From contig NZ_JACBGE010000012.1 in assembly GCF_021401345.1 (NCBI RefSeq), positions 62,001-126,000 on the forward strand: a stretch of DNA of 64,000 nt, written 5' to 3'. The notes under the pieces are model-generated. The model was given only the letters and a program-made list of their open reading frames with translations. It searched no databases and was not told the origin of the DNA. Both the position numbers and the translations under genes were made by a program. This DNA is from Hydrogenophaga sp. NFH-34 (GTDB lineage Bacteria > Pseudomonadota > Gammaproteobacteria > Burkholderiales > Burkholderiaceae_C). Shown here piece by piece: positions 52,683-62,139 of the stretch (positions within the stretch are counted from its first letter, which is position 1; each line of letters opens with the position of its first letter).

Positions 52683-52979
52683 ATGTCGCATTCGCTGCTT
52701 GACTACTACAAGGCCATCGAAAACGCCAGCCAGAAGATGCTGGAAGCGGCCCAGTCGGAAGACTGGGACCAGGTGGTGCGGCTCGAAGGCGCCTGCGCCG
52801 TGCTGATCGCCCAGCTGCGCCACAAGTCGCGCAGCAGCGATCTGGGCCCGGAAGAGCGCAAGGAAAAGAGCCGCATCATGCAGCGCATCCTGCGCACCGA
52901 CGCCGAAATCCGCTGTCTGGCCGAGCCCTGGCTCAACGACCTCGAACAGCTGATGGACGCCAAGGGCCAGGTGCACTGA
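52683..52979 (+). CDS. fliT: FliT-like chaperone
   Basis: A 98-residue helical protein directly after fliS, where FliT (chaperone for FliD and regulator of FlhDC in enterobacteria) is normally found. It starts MSHSLLDYYKAIENASQKMLEAAQSEDWDQVVRLEGACAVLI, as in FliT-like proteins. The start at 52617 in the same frame overlaps fliS and is rejected. Sequence similarity in this family is weak, so the name rests on position and pattern. Confidence 0.8.
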   Translation: MSHSLLDYYKAIENASQKMLEAAQSEDWDQVVRLEGACAVLIAQLRHKSRSSDLGPEERKEKSRIMQRILRTDAEIRCLAEPWLNDLEQLMDAKGQVH

Positions 52980-53127
52980 GGCCACGGCCATGCACCCCCT
53001 CGCCCGCCTCCTGCCACGGCCCACGGCCGCGGCGCCCGCGTGGCAGACGCCAGGCGGGCAGGGGTTGGGCAGGATCGAACGGGGAGTGCGGAGAAAAGGC
53101 GCGGGCCGACGGTGCGCCGCGGCAGCG

Positions 53128-53451
53128 TCAGACGCTCATGTTCATGATGTCGGTGTAGGCCTGCACCATGCGGTTGCGCACGTTCAGGGTGGCCTGAAAA
53201 CCGATCTGCGCCTTCTGCACCGCCAGCATGGTTTCTTCCAGGCTGACCTGCGGATCGCCCATCTGGACACGGGTCTGCAGTTGCGTGGCCGCCTCCTGCG
53301 CCGCGCTGACCGACTGCAGCGCCGTCTTGAAATTGTCGGCAAACCCGGTGCCCACGCCCCCGGCGGCGGCCGTGCCCGCAGGTCGGCGCAGGCCGGCCTG
53401 GGTGGCCGATGACAGGGACGGGTTGTTCAGGGCGTTGAGTCGCAGGTCCAT
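53128..53451 (-). CDS. fliE: FliE, MS ring-rod junction protein
   Basis: FliE links the MS ring to the rod. The 107-residue product has the family C-terminus SLEETMLAVQKAQIGFQATLNVRNRMVQAYTDIMNMSV (about 70-107), which is diagnostic. It is alone on the minus strand between fliT and fliF and is transcribed away from fliF, sharing the candidate FlhDC box. The N-terminal half is Ala/Gly-rich. Confidence 0.95.
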   Translation of the reverse strand: MDLRLNALNNPSLSSATQAGLRRPAGTAAAGGVGTGFADNFKTALQSVSAAQEAATQLQTRVQMGDPQVSLEETMLAVQKAQIGFQATLNVRNRMVQAYTDIMNMSV

Positions 53452-53518
53452 GGGGAAACCCCTTGCGGAAGGAATGACGGCCCAATGCTAGGGGGCGTGT
53501 GAAGCCTGGGGTCGGGAA

Positions 53519-53552
53519 ATAGCGGGAAAAAGGCACACCTTTTCTGCGCTAT
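53519..53552. promoter_or_regulatory. Candidate FlhDC box between fliE and fliF
   Basis: A 34-bp palindrome: ATAGCGGGAAAAAGG (53519-53533), CACA, CCTTTTCTGCGCTAT (53538-53552), with 12 of 15 arm positions symmetric. The left arm also continues AA-ATAGCG, which is the enterobacterial FlhDC half-site core AAATAGCG. It lies between two divergent early flagellar genes, the expected place. Confidence 0.55.
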
Positions 53553-53597
53553 GCCGGGGGGCGAGGCCCCGAATAATCGGTCGCATGCAGGGGCTCC

Positions 53598-55307
53598 ATG
53601 CCCCCGCCACCGGAACCGACCACCGCCCTTGCCGCCATGAATACCGCCGTCGCTCCCCTCGCCACGCCGCCCGCCGCGCCGGGGGGTCTGCTCGCCGGTC
53701 TCGCGCGCCTGGACAAGACCCAGAAGATCCGGCTGGGCATCGGCGCCGCCGCGCTGGTCGCCATCGCCCTGGCATTCTTCTTCATGGGACGGCAGCCCGA
53801 TTACCGGGTGCTCTACACCAACCTGGGCGACAAGGACGGTGGCGCCATCGTCGCGCAGCTCGCGCAGATGAACGTGCCATACCGCTACACCGAAGGGGGG
53901 GGCGCGATCATGGTGCCCTCGGACAAGGTGCACGACGTGCGCCTGAAGCTGGCCTCCCAGGGCCTGCCCAAGGGCTCCGTCAGCGGTTTCGAGCTGATGG
54001 AAAACAACCGCTTCGGCATGACCCAGTTCCAGGAGCGCCTGACCTTCCAGCGCGGCCTGGAAGGTGAACTCACGCGCTCCATCCAGTCGCTGGCTTCGGT
54101 CCAGTCGGCGCGCGTGCACCTGGCGCTGCCCAACCAGAACGGCTTTTTCCGCGAGCAGCAGAAGCCCTCGGCCTCGATCCTGCTGACCCTGTACCCCGGG
54201 CGCAGCCTGGACAAGGCCCAGATCGCCGGCATCGTGCACCTGGTGGCTTCGAGCGTGCCGGAGATGAACCCCAAGGCGGTCAGCGTGGTCGACGACAGCG
54301 GCAAGCTGTTGTCGGCATCGCCCGACGACAACGCCCAGGGCGTGGATCTGCAGCGCCTGCAGTACACGCAGCAGATCGAACAGATGTACACCCGCCGCAT
54401 CCTGGACATGCTGGAGCCGCTGGTGGGGGCCGACAACATCAAGGCCCAGGTCAGCGCCGAAGTCGACTTCGCGCAGGTCGAATCGACCAGCGAACAGCAC
54501 CGCCCGAACCAGGGTGGCGAGCCCGGCGCCGTGCGCAGCCAGCAACTGGTGGAAGACGGCACGGGCGCGCAGGCCCAGCCGGCCGGCGTGCCGGGCGCCA
54601 CGAGCAACCAGCCACCGACCACGGGCACAGCCCCGATCAACGCCGCCGCCGCCCCGCTGGGCAGCACCGCCAACGGCGACAAGGCCGGCAGCACGCGCCG
54701 CGAATCGGTCATCAACTACGAGGTCGACAAGACCGTCAAGGTGGTGCGCGAAGCCACGGGTTCGATCAAGCGCCTGACGGCCGCCGTGGTCGTGAACCAC
54801 CGCAGCACGGTGGACCGGTCCGGCAAGGCGGTGGCCGAGGCGATCCCGCCCGAGCAGGTCGAGCAGATGGCCGCGCTGGTGCGCGAAACCATCGGCTTCA
54901 ACAAGGACCGCGGCGACTCGGTGAACGTCGTCAACGCGCCCTTCAACGCGCCCAAGGCCGAACCCGAAGCCCCGCCCGCCTGGTGGCAGGTGCCGGACAA
55001 CCAGCAGATGCTGCGCGATCTGGTCTTCCCCGCCGCCATGGTGCTGCTGGCCCTGCTGGTGCTGCTGGGCATGGTGCGGCCCGTGATCAAGGCCCTGCGC
55101 GCCGGCAACCAGACCCCGGCGCCCGCGCCGCAGCTCAGCGCCCTGCTGGACGAAACCCCGGAACGCCCGGGCCTGCCCCAGCCCGCCAGCATCGAGCCGA
55201 CGCCCGAGCAGTTGCGTCTGACGGACGCCAAGCGCCTGGCCCGCGACAACCCCGTGGCCGTGGCCAACATCGTCAAGGGTTGGGTCAACGGCGAGGTGCC
55301 GGCCTGA
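53598..55307 (+). CDS. fliF: FliF, MS-ring protein
   Basis: FliF forms the MS ring in the inner membrane. The 569-residue product has two membrane helices (about 45-65, GAAALVAIALAFFFMG, and about 472-495, VFPAAMVLLALLVLLGMV). Its ring-building motifs lie between, such as GGAIMVPSDKVHDVRLKLASQGLPKG, and a FliG-binding tail follows at the C-terminus. The ATG at 53598 is preceded by AGGGG; one at 53637 is in frame but lacks a ribosome site. It begins the fliF-to-fliQ plus-strand operon. Confidence 0.96.
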   Translation: MPPPPEPTTALAAMNTAVAPLATPPAAPGGLLAGLARLDKTQKIRLGIGAAALVAIALAFFFMGRQPDYRVLYTNLGDKDGGAIVAQLAQMNVPYRYTEGGGAIMVPSDKVHDVRLKLASQGLPKGSVSGFELMENNRFGMTQFQERLTFQRGLEGELTRSIQSLASVQSARVHLALPNQNGFFREQQKPSASILLTLYPGRSLDKAQIAGIVHLVASSVPEMNPKAVSVVDDSGKLLSASPDDNAQGVDLQRLQYTQQIEQMYTRRILDMLEPLVGADNIKAQVSAEVDFAQVESTSEQHRPNQGGEPGAVRSQQLVEDGTGAQAQPAGVPGATSNQPPTTGTAPINAAAAPLGSTANGDKAGSTRRESVINYEVDKTVKVVREATGSIKRLTAAVVVNHRSTVDRSGKAVAEAIPPEQVEQMAALVRETIGFNKDRGDSVNVVNAPFNAPKAEPEAPPAWWQVPDNQQMLRDLVFPAAMVLLALLVLLGMVRPVIKALRAGNQTPAPAPQLSALLDETPERPGLPQPASIEPTPEQLRLTDAKRLARDNPVAVANIVKGWVNGEVPA

Positions 55308-55336
55308 CCGGCTGAGCCCCGGACAAGGACATCGCC

Positions 55337-56332
55337 ATGGAAGACCAGGGTATCCACGACGCCGCGATTTTTCTGATGTCCCTCGGCGAGGAAGAGGCGG
55401 CCGAGGTGTTCAAGCACCTCTCGCCCAAGGAAGTGCAGAAGCTGGGCGAGACCATCGCCAGCATGCGCACCGTCTCGCGCGAGCGCGTGGAACAGGTCAT
55501 CTCCCGCTTCACCGACGAAGCCGCCTCGCAAAGCCTGCTGGTGTCGGACACGAACAACTACGTCAAGTCGGTGCTCAAGCGCGCGCTGGGCGACGACAAG
55601 GCCTCGCTGCTGATCGACCGGATCATGCAGGGCAGCGACGTTTCCGGCATCGAAAGCCTCAAATGGATGGACCCGCAGTCCATCGCCGAGCTGCTGCGCA
55701 ACGAGCACCCGCAGATCATGGCGGCCATCCTGGTGCACCTGGAAGCTGACCTCACGGCCGGCGTGCTCAAGCACCTGAACGAGCGCATGCGCAACGAAGT
55801 GATGCTGCGCATCGCCACGCTCGAAGGCATCCAGCCGACCGCGCTCAACGACCTCAACGAAGTGCTCTACCAGGTGCTGGCCGGTGGCGACAAGGTGCGC
55901 AAGACCTCGCTGGGCGGCATCCAGACCGCGGCCGACATCCTCAACCTCATGGGCACGGGCATCGAGGGCACGGTGATCGAATCGATCCGCAACGTCGACG
56001 CCGATCTGGCCCAGAAGATCATGGACAAGATGTTCGTGTTCGAGGACCTGCTCAAACTGGACAACAAGTCGGTGCAGATGGTGCTCAAGGAAGTGTCCAC
56101 CGACATGCTGGTCATCGCGCTCAAGGGGGCGTCGCAGGAGCTCAAGGAACACATCCTCGCCAACATGTCGTCACGCGCTGCCGAAGGTCTGCGCGAGGAC
56201 CTCGAATCGCGTGGCCCGGTGCGCCTGTCCGAAGTCGAGGGCCAGCAGAAGGAAATCCTCAAGACCGTGCGGCGCCTGTCGGACGAAGGCTCCATCGTGA
56301 TCGGTGGAGGCGGCGATGACAGCTTCGTCTAA
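55337..56332 (+). CDS. fliG: FliG, motor switch protein
   Basis: FliG is the rotor part that contacts MotA. The 331-residue product has the N-terminal FliF-binding region (AAIFLMSLGEEEAAEVFKHLSPKEVQKLG), the middle domain with the EHPQ motif (LLRNEHPQIMAAILVHLE, about 117-134), and the C-terminal domain with the charged torque helix (about 280-310). The ATG follows AAGGACATCGCC. Length and motifs are canonical. Its 3' end overlaps the fliH start. Confidence 0.97.
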   Translation: MEDQGIHDAAIFLMSLGEEEAAEVFKHLSPKEVQKLGETIASMRTVSRERVEQVISRFTDEAASQSLLVSDTNNYVKSVLKRALGDDKASLLIDRIMQGSDVSGIESLKWMDPQSIAELLRNEHPQIMAAILVHLEADLTAGVLKHLNERMRNEVMLRIATLEGIQPTALNDLNEVLYQVLAGGDKVRKTSLGGIQTAADILNLMGTGIEGTVIESIRNVDADLAQKIMDKMFVFEDLLKLDNKSVQMVLKEVSTDMLVIALKGASQELKEHILANMSSRAAEGLREDLESRGPVRLSEVEGQQKEILKTVRRLSDEGSIVIGGGGDDSFV

Positions 56333-57047
56333 GCCCACGGCCAAGCCGAGCTTCTCGCGCATCATCCCGCGCGAGGAAATCGGGGCTGTGCGCAGCTGGC
56401 ACTTTTCTGCCGTGGACGGCAGCGAGCCGGAACCCCCGATCGAACCCGACGAGCCGGCGGGCGCGCCGGCGCCGGACGCCGAAGAGCGCCTGCAGGCGGC
56501 CCTGGACCAGGCCCGCGAAGAGGCCTTCGCCGCCGGGTTCGCCCAGGGCCACGACACCGGCAGCCGCGAAACCCGCGAGGCGCTCGAAGCCCCCATCCAG
56601 CAGGCGGCGGCCGACACCGCCGAGCGCATGGCGCAGTTGCTGCACGGCATGGCCGAGCAGCTCATCGCCGCCGAACAGAAGATGTCGCGCCAATTGCTCG
56701 ACCTGGCTTGCGACCTGGCGCGCCAGGTGGTGCGCCAGGAGTTGATGGTCAACACCCAGCACATGCGCCCGGTGATCGAGGAGGCGCTGGAACAGGTGAT
56801 CGACGACGGCCTGCCGGCCACCGTGCGCCTGAACCCGAACGACCTCGCCCTGCTGCAGGACAGCCTGACGCAGGCGATGGGCGAGAACGCTCCCGAACTG
56901 GTGGCCGACGACAGCGTCTCGCCCGGTGGCTGCATCGTGCAGACCCCGCACTCGCTGGTCGACGCCAGCGTGGAAAAGCGCTGGGCCCGCGCCATCGGCA
57001 ACCTCGGGCTGAGCGTGCCGTGGAACCCGGAGGACACCGATGTCTGA
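56316..57047 (+). CDS. fliH: FliH, export ATPase regulator
   Basis: FliH binds and holds back the FliI ATPase and brings it to the C-ring. From the ATG at 56316 (GGAGG upstream) the product has 243 residues: a Pro/Glu-rich N-terminus, a GxxxG-type helix ([20 protein letters not shown]), then the C-terminal domain with [28 protein letters not shown] and [24 protein letters not shown] at 56304 is an alternative start. It overlaps the end of fliG by 17 bp and fliI by 8 bp. Confidence 0.93.
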   Translation: MTASSKPTAKPSFSRIIPREEIGAVRSWHFSAVDGSEPEPPIEPDEPAGAPAPDAEERLQAALDQAREEAFAAGFAQGHDTGSRETREALEAPIQQAAADTAERMAQLLHGMAEQLIAAEQKMSRQLLDLACDLARQVVRQELMVNTQHMRPVIEEALEQVIDDGLPATVRLNPNDLALLQDSLTQAMGENAPELVADDSVSPGGCIVQTPHSLVDASVEKRWARAIGNLGLSVPWNPEDTDV

Positions 57048-58494
57048 CCTGGCCGACGACGACAAAGGCCGCTGGGGCGATTTCCTCCAGGACCTGCGCA
57101 CCTGCGCATCGGTGCACACGCCGCTGGAGGTCAGCGGCACGCTGACGCGACTGGCCGGCCTGGTGCTGGAAGCCGTGGGCCTGAAGGTACCGGTCGGCTC
57201 GCAATGCCTGATCAGCAACGGTCAGCGCAAACCCGTGCTGGCCGAGGTGGTCGGTTTCGCCAGCGACCGCGCCTTCCTCATGCCGGCCGGCGACACGCAC
57301 GGCCTGTCCAGCGGCGCCAGCGTCACCCCGCTCTCGCCCTACCGCCCGGTGCCCCGTTTCGGGCAGGCCAACAAGCCGCCCTCGGCCGACGACCGCGGCG
57401 CGCTGCGCCTGCCGCTGGGCGCCGGGCTGCTGGGGCGCGTGGTCGATTCGCACGGCAACCCGCTCGACCACCAGGGCCCGATCCAGAACGTGGACATCGA
57501 AGCCCTGGACCGTGCCCCGCTCAACGCCATGGACCGCGACCCCGTGCGCGAGCCGCTGGACACCGGCGTGCGCGCCATCAATGCGCTGCTCACCGTCGGC
57601 CGCGGCCAGCGGCTGGGCCTGTTCGCCGGCTCCGGCGTGGGCAAGAGCGTGCTGCTGGGCATGATGGCACGCTACACCCGCGCCGATGTGATCGTGGTCG
57701 GCCTGATCGGCGAGCGCGGCCGCGAGGTCAAGGAATTCATCGAAGACATCCTGGGCGAAGACGGCCGCCAGCGCTCCGTCGTGGTGGCCGCCCCGGCCGA
57801 CGCCCCGCCGCTGGCGCGCATGCAGGGCGCGGCCTACGCCACCGCCATCGCCGAGCGCTTCCGCGACGACGGGCTGCACGTGCTGCTGCTGATGGATTCG
57901 CTGACGCGCTACGCCATGGCGCAGCGCGAGATCGCCCTGGCCATCGGCGAGCCGCCCGCGACCAAGGGCTACCCGCCTTCGTGCTTCGCGCGCCTGCCGC
58001 AACTGGTGGAGCGCAGCGGCAACGGCCTCAACGGCGTCGGCTCGATCACCGCGTTCTACACGGTGCTCTCCGAAGGCGACGACCAGCAGGACCCGATCGC
58101 CGACGCGGCACGCGCCATCCTGGACGGCCACATCGTGCTCTCGCGCACGCTGGCCGAATCGGGCCACTACCCGGCCATCGACATCGAGGCCTCGGCCTCG
58201 CGCGTGATGCACAACGTCACCGGCGCCACGCACCTGGAACTGGCCCGGCGCTTCCGCGCGCTGTATTCGCGCTACCAGAAGAGCCGCGACCTGATCCAGC
58301 TCGGCGCCTACGTGCCGGGCAGCGACCCGGAGACCGACCGCGCCATCGCCCTGCACCCCCAGATGCAGCGATTTCTTCAACAAGACATGCGCGAAGCTGC
58401 TACGCTGGAATCGAGCCTGCAGCAGATGGCGCTGATCCTGCAGGACGACCGCAGCCAGCCGCGCGCCCAGCGCCCTTCCTCTTCTGACCGTTGA
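57040..58494 (+). CDS. fliI: FliI, flagellar export ATPase
   Basis: FliI is the F1-beta-like ATPase of the export apparatus. The 484-residue product has the Walker [15 protein letters not shown] (about 196-209), Walker [35 protein letters not shown] and the Glu of [14 protein letters not shown]. Length and motifs are typical. It overlaps fliH by 8 bp; fliJ follows 5 bp after its stop. Confidence 0.97.
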   Translation: MSDLADDDKGRWGDFLQDLRTCASVHTPLEVSGTLTRLAGLVLEAVGLKVPVGSQCLISNGQRKPVLAEVVGFASDRAFLMPAGDTHGLSSGASVTPLSPYRPVPRFGQANKPPSADDRGALRLPLGAGLLGRVVDSHGNPLDHQGPIQNVDIEALDRAPLNAMDRDPVREPLDTGVRAINALLTVGRGQRLGLFAGSGVGKSVLLGMMARYTRADVIVVGLIGERGREVKEFIEDILGEDGRQRSVVVAAPADAPPLARMQGAAYATAIAERFRDDGLHVLLLMDSLTRYAMAQREIALAIGEPPATKGYPPSCFARLPQLVERSGNGLNGVGSITAFYTVLSEGDDQQDPIADAARAILDGHIVLSRTLAESGHYPAIDIEASASRVMHNVTGATHLELARRFRALYSRYQKSRDLIQLGAYVPGSDPETDRAIALHPQMQRFLQQDMREAATLESSLQQMALILQDDRSQPRAQRPSSSDR

Positions 58495-58499
58495 CCTCC

Positions 58500-58967
58500 A
58501 TGACACCGATCCACACCCTGAACAAAGTGGTCGAGCTGGCCGAGAAACGCCGTGACGAAGCGGTGGGCAAGCTGGCGCAGCAGCAACGCGAAATGCAGGC
58601 CGCGCAGGACCAGATGAACCAGTTGCAGTCCTACGCGCTGGAAGCGCAGGCACGCTGGACCACCCGCTGCCAGCAGGGCGTGGATGCGCAGTTCCTGTTC
58701 CACCACCGCCAGTTCATGCAGAAGATCGACCACGCCATCGCCTTCCAGGAAGGCGTGCTCAGCAGCCGGCAGGAGCTGATCGACAGCTGCCAGCAGCAGG
58801 TGATCGCCGCCGAGCGCGACGTGGCCGGCCTGCGCAAATACGCCGAACGCCAGCAGCACGCGCTGCAGCAGCGCGCCCAGCGCCAGGAGCAGAAAGCCAC
58901 CGACGAGATGGCGCTGTCCATCCACCTGCGCCAGAGCCTCGCGTCCTTTCACGGAGTCCGCCCATGA
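58500..58967 (+). CDS. fliJ: FliJ, export chaperone and stalk protein
   Basis: FliJ is the coiled-coil central stalk of the export ATPase. The 155-residue product is almost fully helical, with heptad patterns and many Gln, Glu and Arg residues (QQQREMQAAQDQMNQLQSYALEAQARW). The ATG at 58500 gives MTPIHTLNKVVELAEKRRDEAVGKL, the expected N-terminal start; a TTG at 58491 is in frame but adds three residues. It overlaps fliK by four bases. Confidence 0.9.
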   Translation: MTPIHTLNKVVELAEKRRDEAVGKLAQQQREMQAAQDQMNQLQSYALEAQARWTTRCQQGVDAQFLFHHRQFMQKIDHAIAFQEGVLSSRQELIDSCQQQVIAAERDVAGLRKYAERQQHALQQRAQRQEQKATDEMALSIHLRQSLASFHGVRP

Positions 58968-60385
58968 GCCAGGTCAACGCCTCCTCAGGCTCACCGTCCG
59001 CCCACGCCGCCAAATCGCCCCACGCCGCAGGCCGGCAGGACGCGCAGCCCGGCCGCCAGAACCTGTTTGCCCAGTTGCTGCTGGGCCTCGGCGCCGACGC
59101 GGCCGACCCGAACGGCTGGCTGGGCACAGCCGCCGACCCGGGCCTCGCCGATACCGATCTCGGCAGTCCTGCCAGGGGTCGGGGCAAACGCGCGGCCCCT
59201 GCGGGCGACGACGGCAGCGAAACGCCCCTGGCCCTGCTGGGCGCCGGCCTGCCGGGCACAGCCCTCGCACCGACCGGCACCCCCCAGCCCGCCTCCGCGC
59301 CCGGTGATACCAACTTGCCCACCGACGGCGGCGAGGCCCTGGCAACAGACACACAGGCGGACAACGCCCTGGCGACACCCGCCGGACCTTCCGGGCGCCA
59401 GAGCCCGACCAGCCAGCCGCTGCAGGGCCCCGGCTGGACCGCCACCAACGAACCGCTCAAGGACACCCCACCCGCCACCCCGGACGGCGTCAGCACCGAG
59501 CTGCGCTTCGGCGACCCCGCAGCCAGCGGCAACGACGCCACGCGCGCCACAGCAGCGGCGGCCCAGGCGCCACGCGGTCAGCACGGCGCCGCGGTGACGG
59601 GCTGGCGCTCGACCGTCATGGACACCGCCACCCTGCAACAGCGGCAGGCCCCTGCCCAGACCACCGCCGTGGCCACCCAGCGCGCCACGACCGAACTCGC
59701 CAGCCAGACACCAAGCACCTGGCGCGTCGACAACGGCCTCTGGGTCGACCGGCGTGTGCGCCCCGACGCCAGCGCGGGCCTGACGCCCGAGGGCGCTGCC
59801 CCGGTGCCCCTCGCTGTCGGCGGCCTGGCCACCGAATCCGGCGGCCAGCACGGCCAGCCGGGTCACGCTTTCGGCGGCGCCCCCGATCTGGCGGCCGTGG
59901 AGGGCACGGCGTCGCGCGACGGCACACAGGCCCCGGACGAACCCGACCTGTTCTCACAGGAGCTGGCCGATGCCGGCGACGCCAGCGCCGAGGCCGACGC
60001 GGCCTGGGGCGCGGGTTCGCTGCGCCATGCCAGCCTGCGCGTGGGCGACGCCGACAGCAGCATCGACATCCAGCTCGCTCTGCAGGGGCAGTCGCTGAGC
60101 GTGGATTTCCGCACCGACGACGCCCACGCCCGCGCCAGCCTGGCCCAGCATGCGAGCACCGCGCTGGGCGACCTGCTGCAGCGCAGCGGCATCGCGCTGA
60201 CCGACGTGTCGGTGGGCGCCCAGGCCCAGGGTCAGGGCTCGTCCGGCCAGGACCGTCCGGGCCGGCCTGCGGCCAACCCCGGCCTGCGCGGCATCTCGCC
60301 CACCGAAGGCGGCACGCTCGACAGCGCTCGCGCAACCCCCGCACGGCGCCCCGGCGGCGACAGCGGGCTGGACCTGTTCGTCTGA
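58964..60385 (+). CDS. fliK: FliK, hook-length control protein
   Basis: FliK measures the hook and triggers the FlhB switch. The 473-residue protein has a long Pro/Ala/Thr/Asp-rich and probably disordered N-terminal part (1-340), which fits its ruler role. A C-terminal domain (about 350-440) has RHASLRVGDADSSIDIQLALQGQSLSVDFRTDDAHARASLAQHASTALGDLLQRSGIALTDVSVG. The tail after this is low-complexity. Overlap with fliJ is four bases. Identification relies on the C-terminal domain and position. Confidence 0.9.
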   Translation: MSQVNASSGSPSAHAAKSPHAAGRQDAQPGRQNLFAQLLLGLGADAADPNGWLGTAADPGLADTDLGSPARGRGKRAAPAGDDGSETPLALLGAGLPGTALAPTGTPQPASAPGDTNLPTDGGEALATDTQADNALATPAGPSGRQSPTSQPLQGPGWTATNEPLKDTPPATPDGVSTELRFGDPAASGNDATRATAAAAQAPRGQHGAAVTGWRSTVMDTATLQQRQAPAQTTAVATQRATTELASQTPSTWRVDNGLWVDRRVRPDASAGLTPEGAAPVPLAVGGLATESGGQHGQPGHAFGGAPDLAAVEGTASRDGTQAPDEPDLFSQELADAGDASAEADAAWGAGSLRHASLRVGDADSSIDIQLALQGQSLSVDFRTDDAHARASLAQHASTALGDLLQRSGIALTDVSVGAQAQGQGSSGQDRPGRPAANPGLRGISPTEGGTLDSARATPARRPGGDSGLDLFV

Positions 60386-60396
60386 GCCCCTACCCG

Positions 60397-60426
60397 GGAA
60401 TAAGCGCCCGAAAAGGCGCTTATTCC
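60397..60426 (+). promoter_or_regulatory. Candidate FlhDC box upstream of fliL
   Basis: A perfect inverted repeat: GGAATAAGCGCC (60397-60408), CGAAAA, GGCGCTTATTCC (60415-60426). No T-run follows, so it is not a typical terminator. The arms match the boxes before flhB and at fliE/fliF. It lies in the 144-bp gap between fliK and fliL and may start a second transcript for fliL to fliQ. Confidence 0.5.
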
Positions 60427-60529
60427 ACCAAACGGCCCGGGGGCCGGACTTCAATAATGCTTCCGAATCCAGCACGTTTTGCCGCGTGCCTCGCCCGCCA
60501 GTGTGGCGGCACCGATCCGGAGTACCTTC

Positions 60530-61114
60530 ATGTCCGCAGCCCCTGCCCCCGCCGCCGATGCGGCACCGCCCAAGAAGAGCAAGAAGCTGCTGATCATCGT
60601 GATCAGCGTGGTGCTGGTGCTGGTACTCGTCGCCGCGGGCGCTTTCGTGCTGCTGCTCAAGCAGAACCACGCCGCCGATGAGGGCGACAACGCCGACACG
60701 GCCGAACAGAGCCACGCCGCCGCCACGCCCAAGCGCGACCCCAAAACCCCGCCGACCTTCATGCCCCTGGACAGCATGGTCGTGAACCTGGCCGACGCCG
60801 GAGGCAACCGCTTTGCCCAGTTGGGCATCACCTTGCAGCTGAGCGACCCCAAGGCCGCCGAAGAGATCAAGGTCTACATGCCGGCCATCCGCAACGGCAT
60901 CCTGATCCGCGTGTCGCAGCGCACCTCCGAAGAAATGCTGCGCCCCGACGGCAAGGAAGCGCTGGCGCAGGCCATCACCGCCGAGATCGCCCAGGTCATG
61001 GGCTACGACTACGACCCGCCCCCGGCACCCGGCAGCGCAGACGCCCCCAAGCGCCGCCGTGCCAGCAACAACCCGGTGGAGAGCGTGCTGTTCTCCAGCT
61101 TCATCGTCCAGTAA
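60530..61114 (+). CDS. fliL: FliL, motor-associated membrane protein
   Basis: FliL supports the stators around the motor. From the ATG at 60530 it has 194 residues: a basic start, one membrane helix (LLIIVISVVLVLVLVAAGAFVLLL at about 20-43), and a periplasmic domain with FMPLDSMVVNLADAGGNRFAQLGITLQL. It ends SVLFSSFIVQ, as expected. A start at 60479 in the same frame lacks a ribosome site. It precedes fliM by 20 bp. Confidence 0.95.
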   Translation: MSAAPAPAADAAPPKKSKKLLIIVISVVLVLVLVAAGAFVLLLKQNHAADEGDNADTAEQSHAAATPKRDPKTPPTFMPLDSMVVNLADAGGNRFAQLGITLQLSDPKAAEEIKVYMPAIRNGILIRVSQRTSEEMLRPDGKEALAQAITAEIAQVMGYDYDPPPAPGSADAPKRRRASNNPVESVLFSSFIVQ

Positions 61115-61134
61115 CCGCGCTGACGGGAGCCACC

Positions 61135-62139
61135 ATGTCGGAAGCCTTTCTGTCCCAGGCCGAGGTCGATGCCCTTCTCGAAGGTGTCACCGGCGAGAGC
61201 CAGCACCTGGAAAAGGACGAAGCGCCCACCGAAGGGGTGCGGGGCTACAACCTGTCCAACCAGGAGCGCATCGTGCGCGGGCGCATGCCCACGCTCGAAG
61301 TGGTCAACGAGCGGTTCTCGCGCAACCTGCGCATGGGCCTGTTCAACTTCATCCGGCGCAGCCCCGAAATCACCGTCGGCCCGGTGAAGGCCCAGAAATA
61401 CAGCGCCTTCCTGCGCGATCTGGTAGTGCCCACCAATTTCAACGTCATGTCGGTGCGGCCCCTGCGCGGCAACGGCCTGGTGGTGTGCGAACCGACCCTG
61501 CTGTTCAGCGTCATCGACAGCCTGTTCGGCGGCAATGGCAAGTTCCACACCCGCATCGAAGGGCGCGACTTCTCGCCCACCGAACAGCGCGTGATCATGC
61601 GCCTGGTCGAGGTGATCTCCGAGGAATACAAGAAGGCCTGGGCCGGCGTCTACCCGCTGGAGCTGCACTACCAGCGCTCCGAGATGCAGCCGCAGTTCGC
61701 CACCGTGGCCACCCCGAGCGAGATCGTCGTCAGCACCAGCTTCACGCTGGAGATCGGCGACCTCACCGGCGCCATGCACATCTGCATTCCGTACGCCACG
61801 CTGGAGCCGATCCGCGACGTGCTGTATTCCACCGTCCAGGGCGACGCCATGGAGGTGGACCGGCGCTGGGTCCGCGTGCTCAGCCACGAGATCCAAGCGG
61901 CCGAACTGGCCCTGGTGGCCGAACTGGCACGCACCGACGCCACCGTCGAAGAACTGCTGGCCATGCAGGTCGGCGACTTCATCGAACTCGACCGCCTGCC
62001 CACCATCCAGGCCAAGGTGGAAGGCGTGCCCCTGTTCGAGTGCCAGTACGGCACGCACAAGGGCAAATATGCGCTGCGCATCGAACGGAAGCTGCGCGGC
62101 ACCGACATGAACTGGCTGGGAGATTCCTATGGCAGCTGA
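61135..62139 (+). CDS. fliM: FliM, motor switch protein
   Basis: FliM is the switch protein that binds CheY-P. The 334-residue product has the N-terminal CheY-binding peptide FLSQAEVDALLEGV (residues 5-18), the middle domain with LFGGNGKFHTRIEGRDFSPTEQRVIMRLV, and the C-terminal SpoA-like domain (about 245-325). It overlaps fliN by 11 bp, so FliM and FliN are co-translated. Confidence 0.97.
   Translation: MSEAFLSQAEVDALLEGVTGESQHLEKDEAPTEGVRGYNLSNQERIVRGRMPTLEVVNERFSRNLRMGLFNFIRRSPEITVGPVKAQKYSAFLRDLVVPTNFNVMSVRPLRGNGLVVCEPTLLFSVIDSLFGGNGKFHTRIEGRDFSPTEQRVIMRLVEVISEEYKKAWAGVYPLELHYQRSEMQPQFATVATPSEIVVSTSFTLEIGDLTGAMHICIPYATLEPIRDVLYSTVQGDAMEVDRRWVRVLSHEIQAAELALVAELARTDATVEELLAMQVGDFIELDRLPTIQAKVEGVPLFECQYGTHKGKYALRIERKLRGTDMNWLGDSYGS

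Noticed and set aside
60397..60426. Simple terminator after fliK
   Set aside because: The repeat is perfect but not followed by T residues, and its arms match sites upstream of other early flagellar genes.
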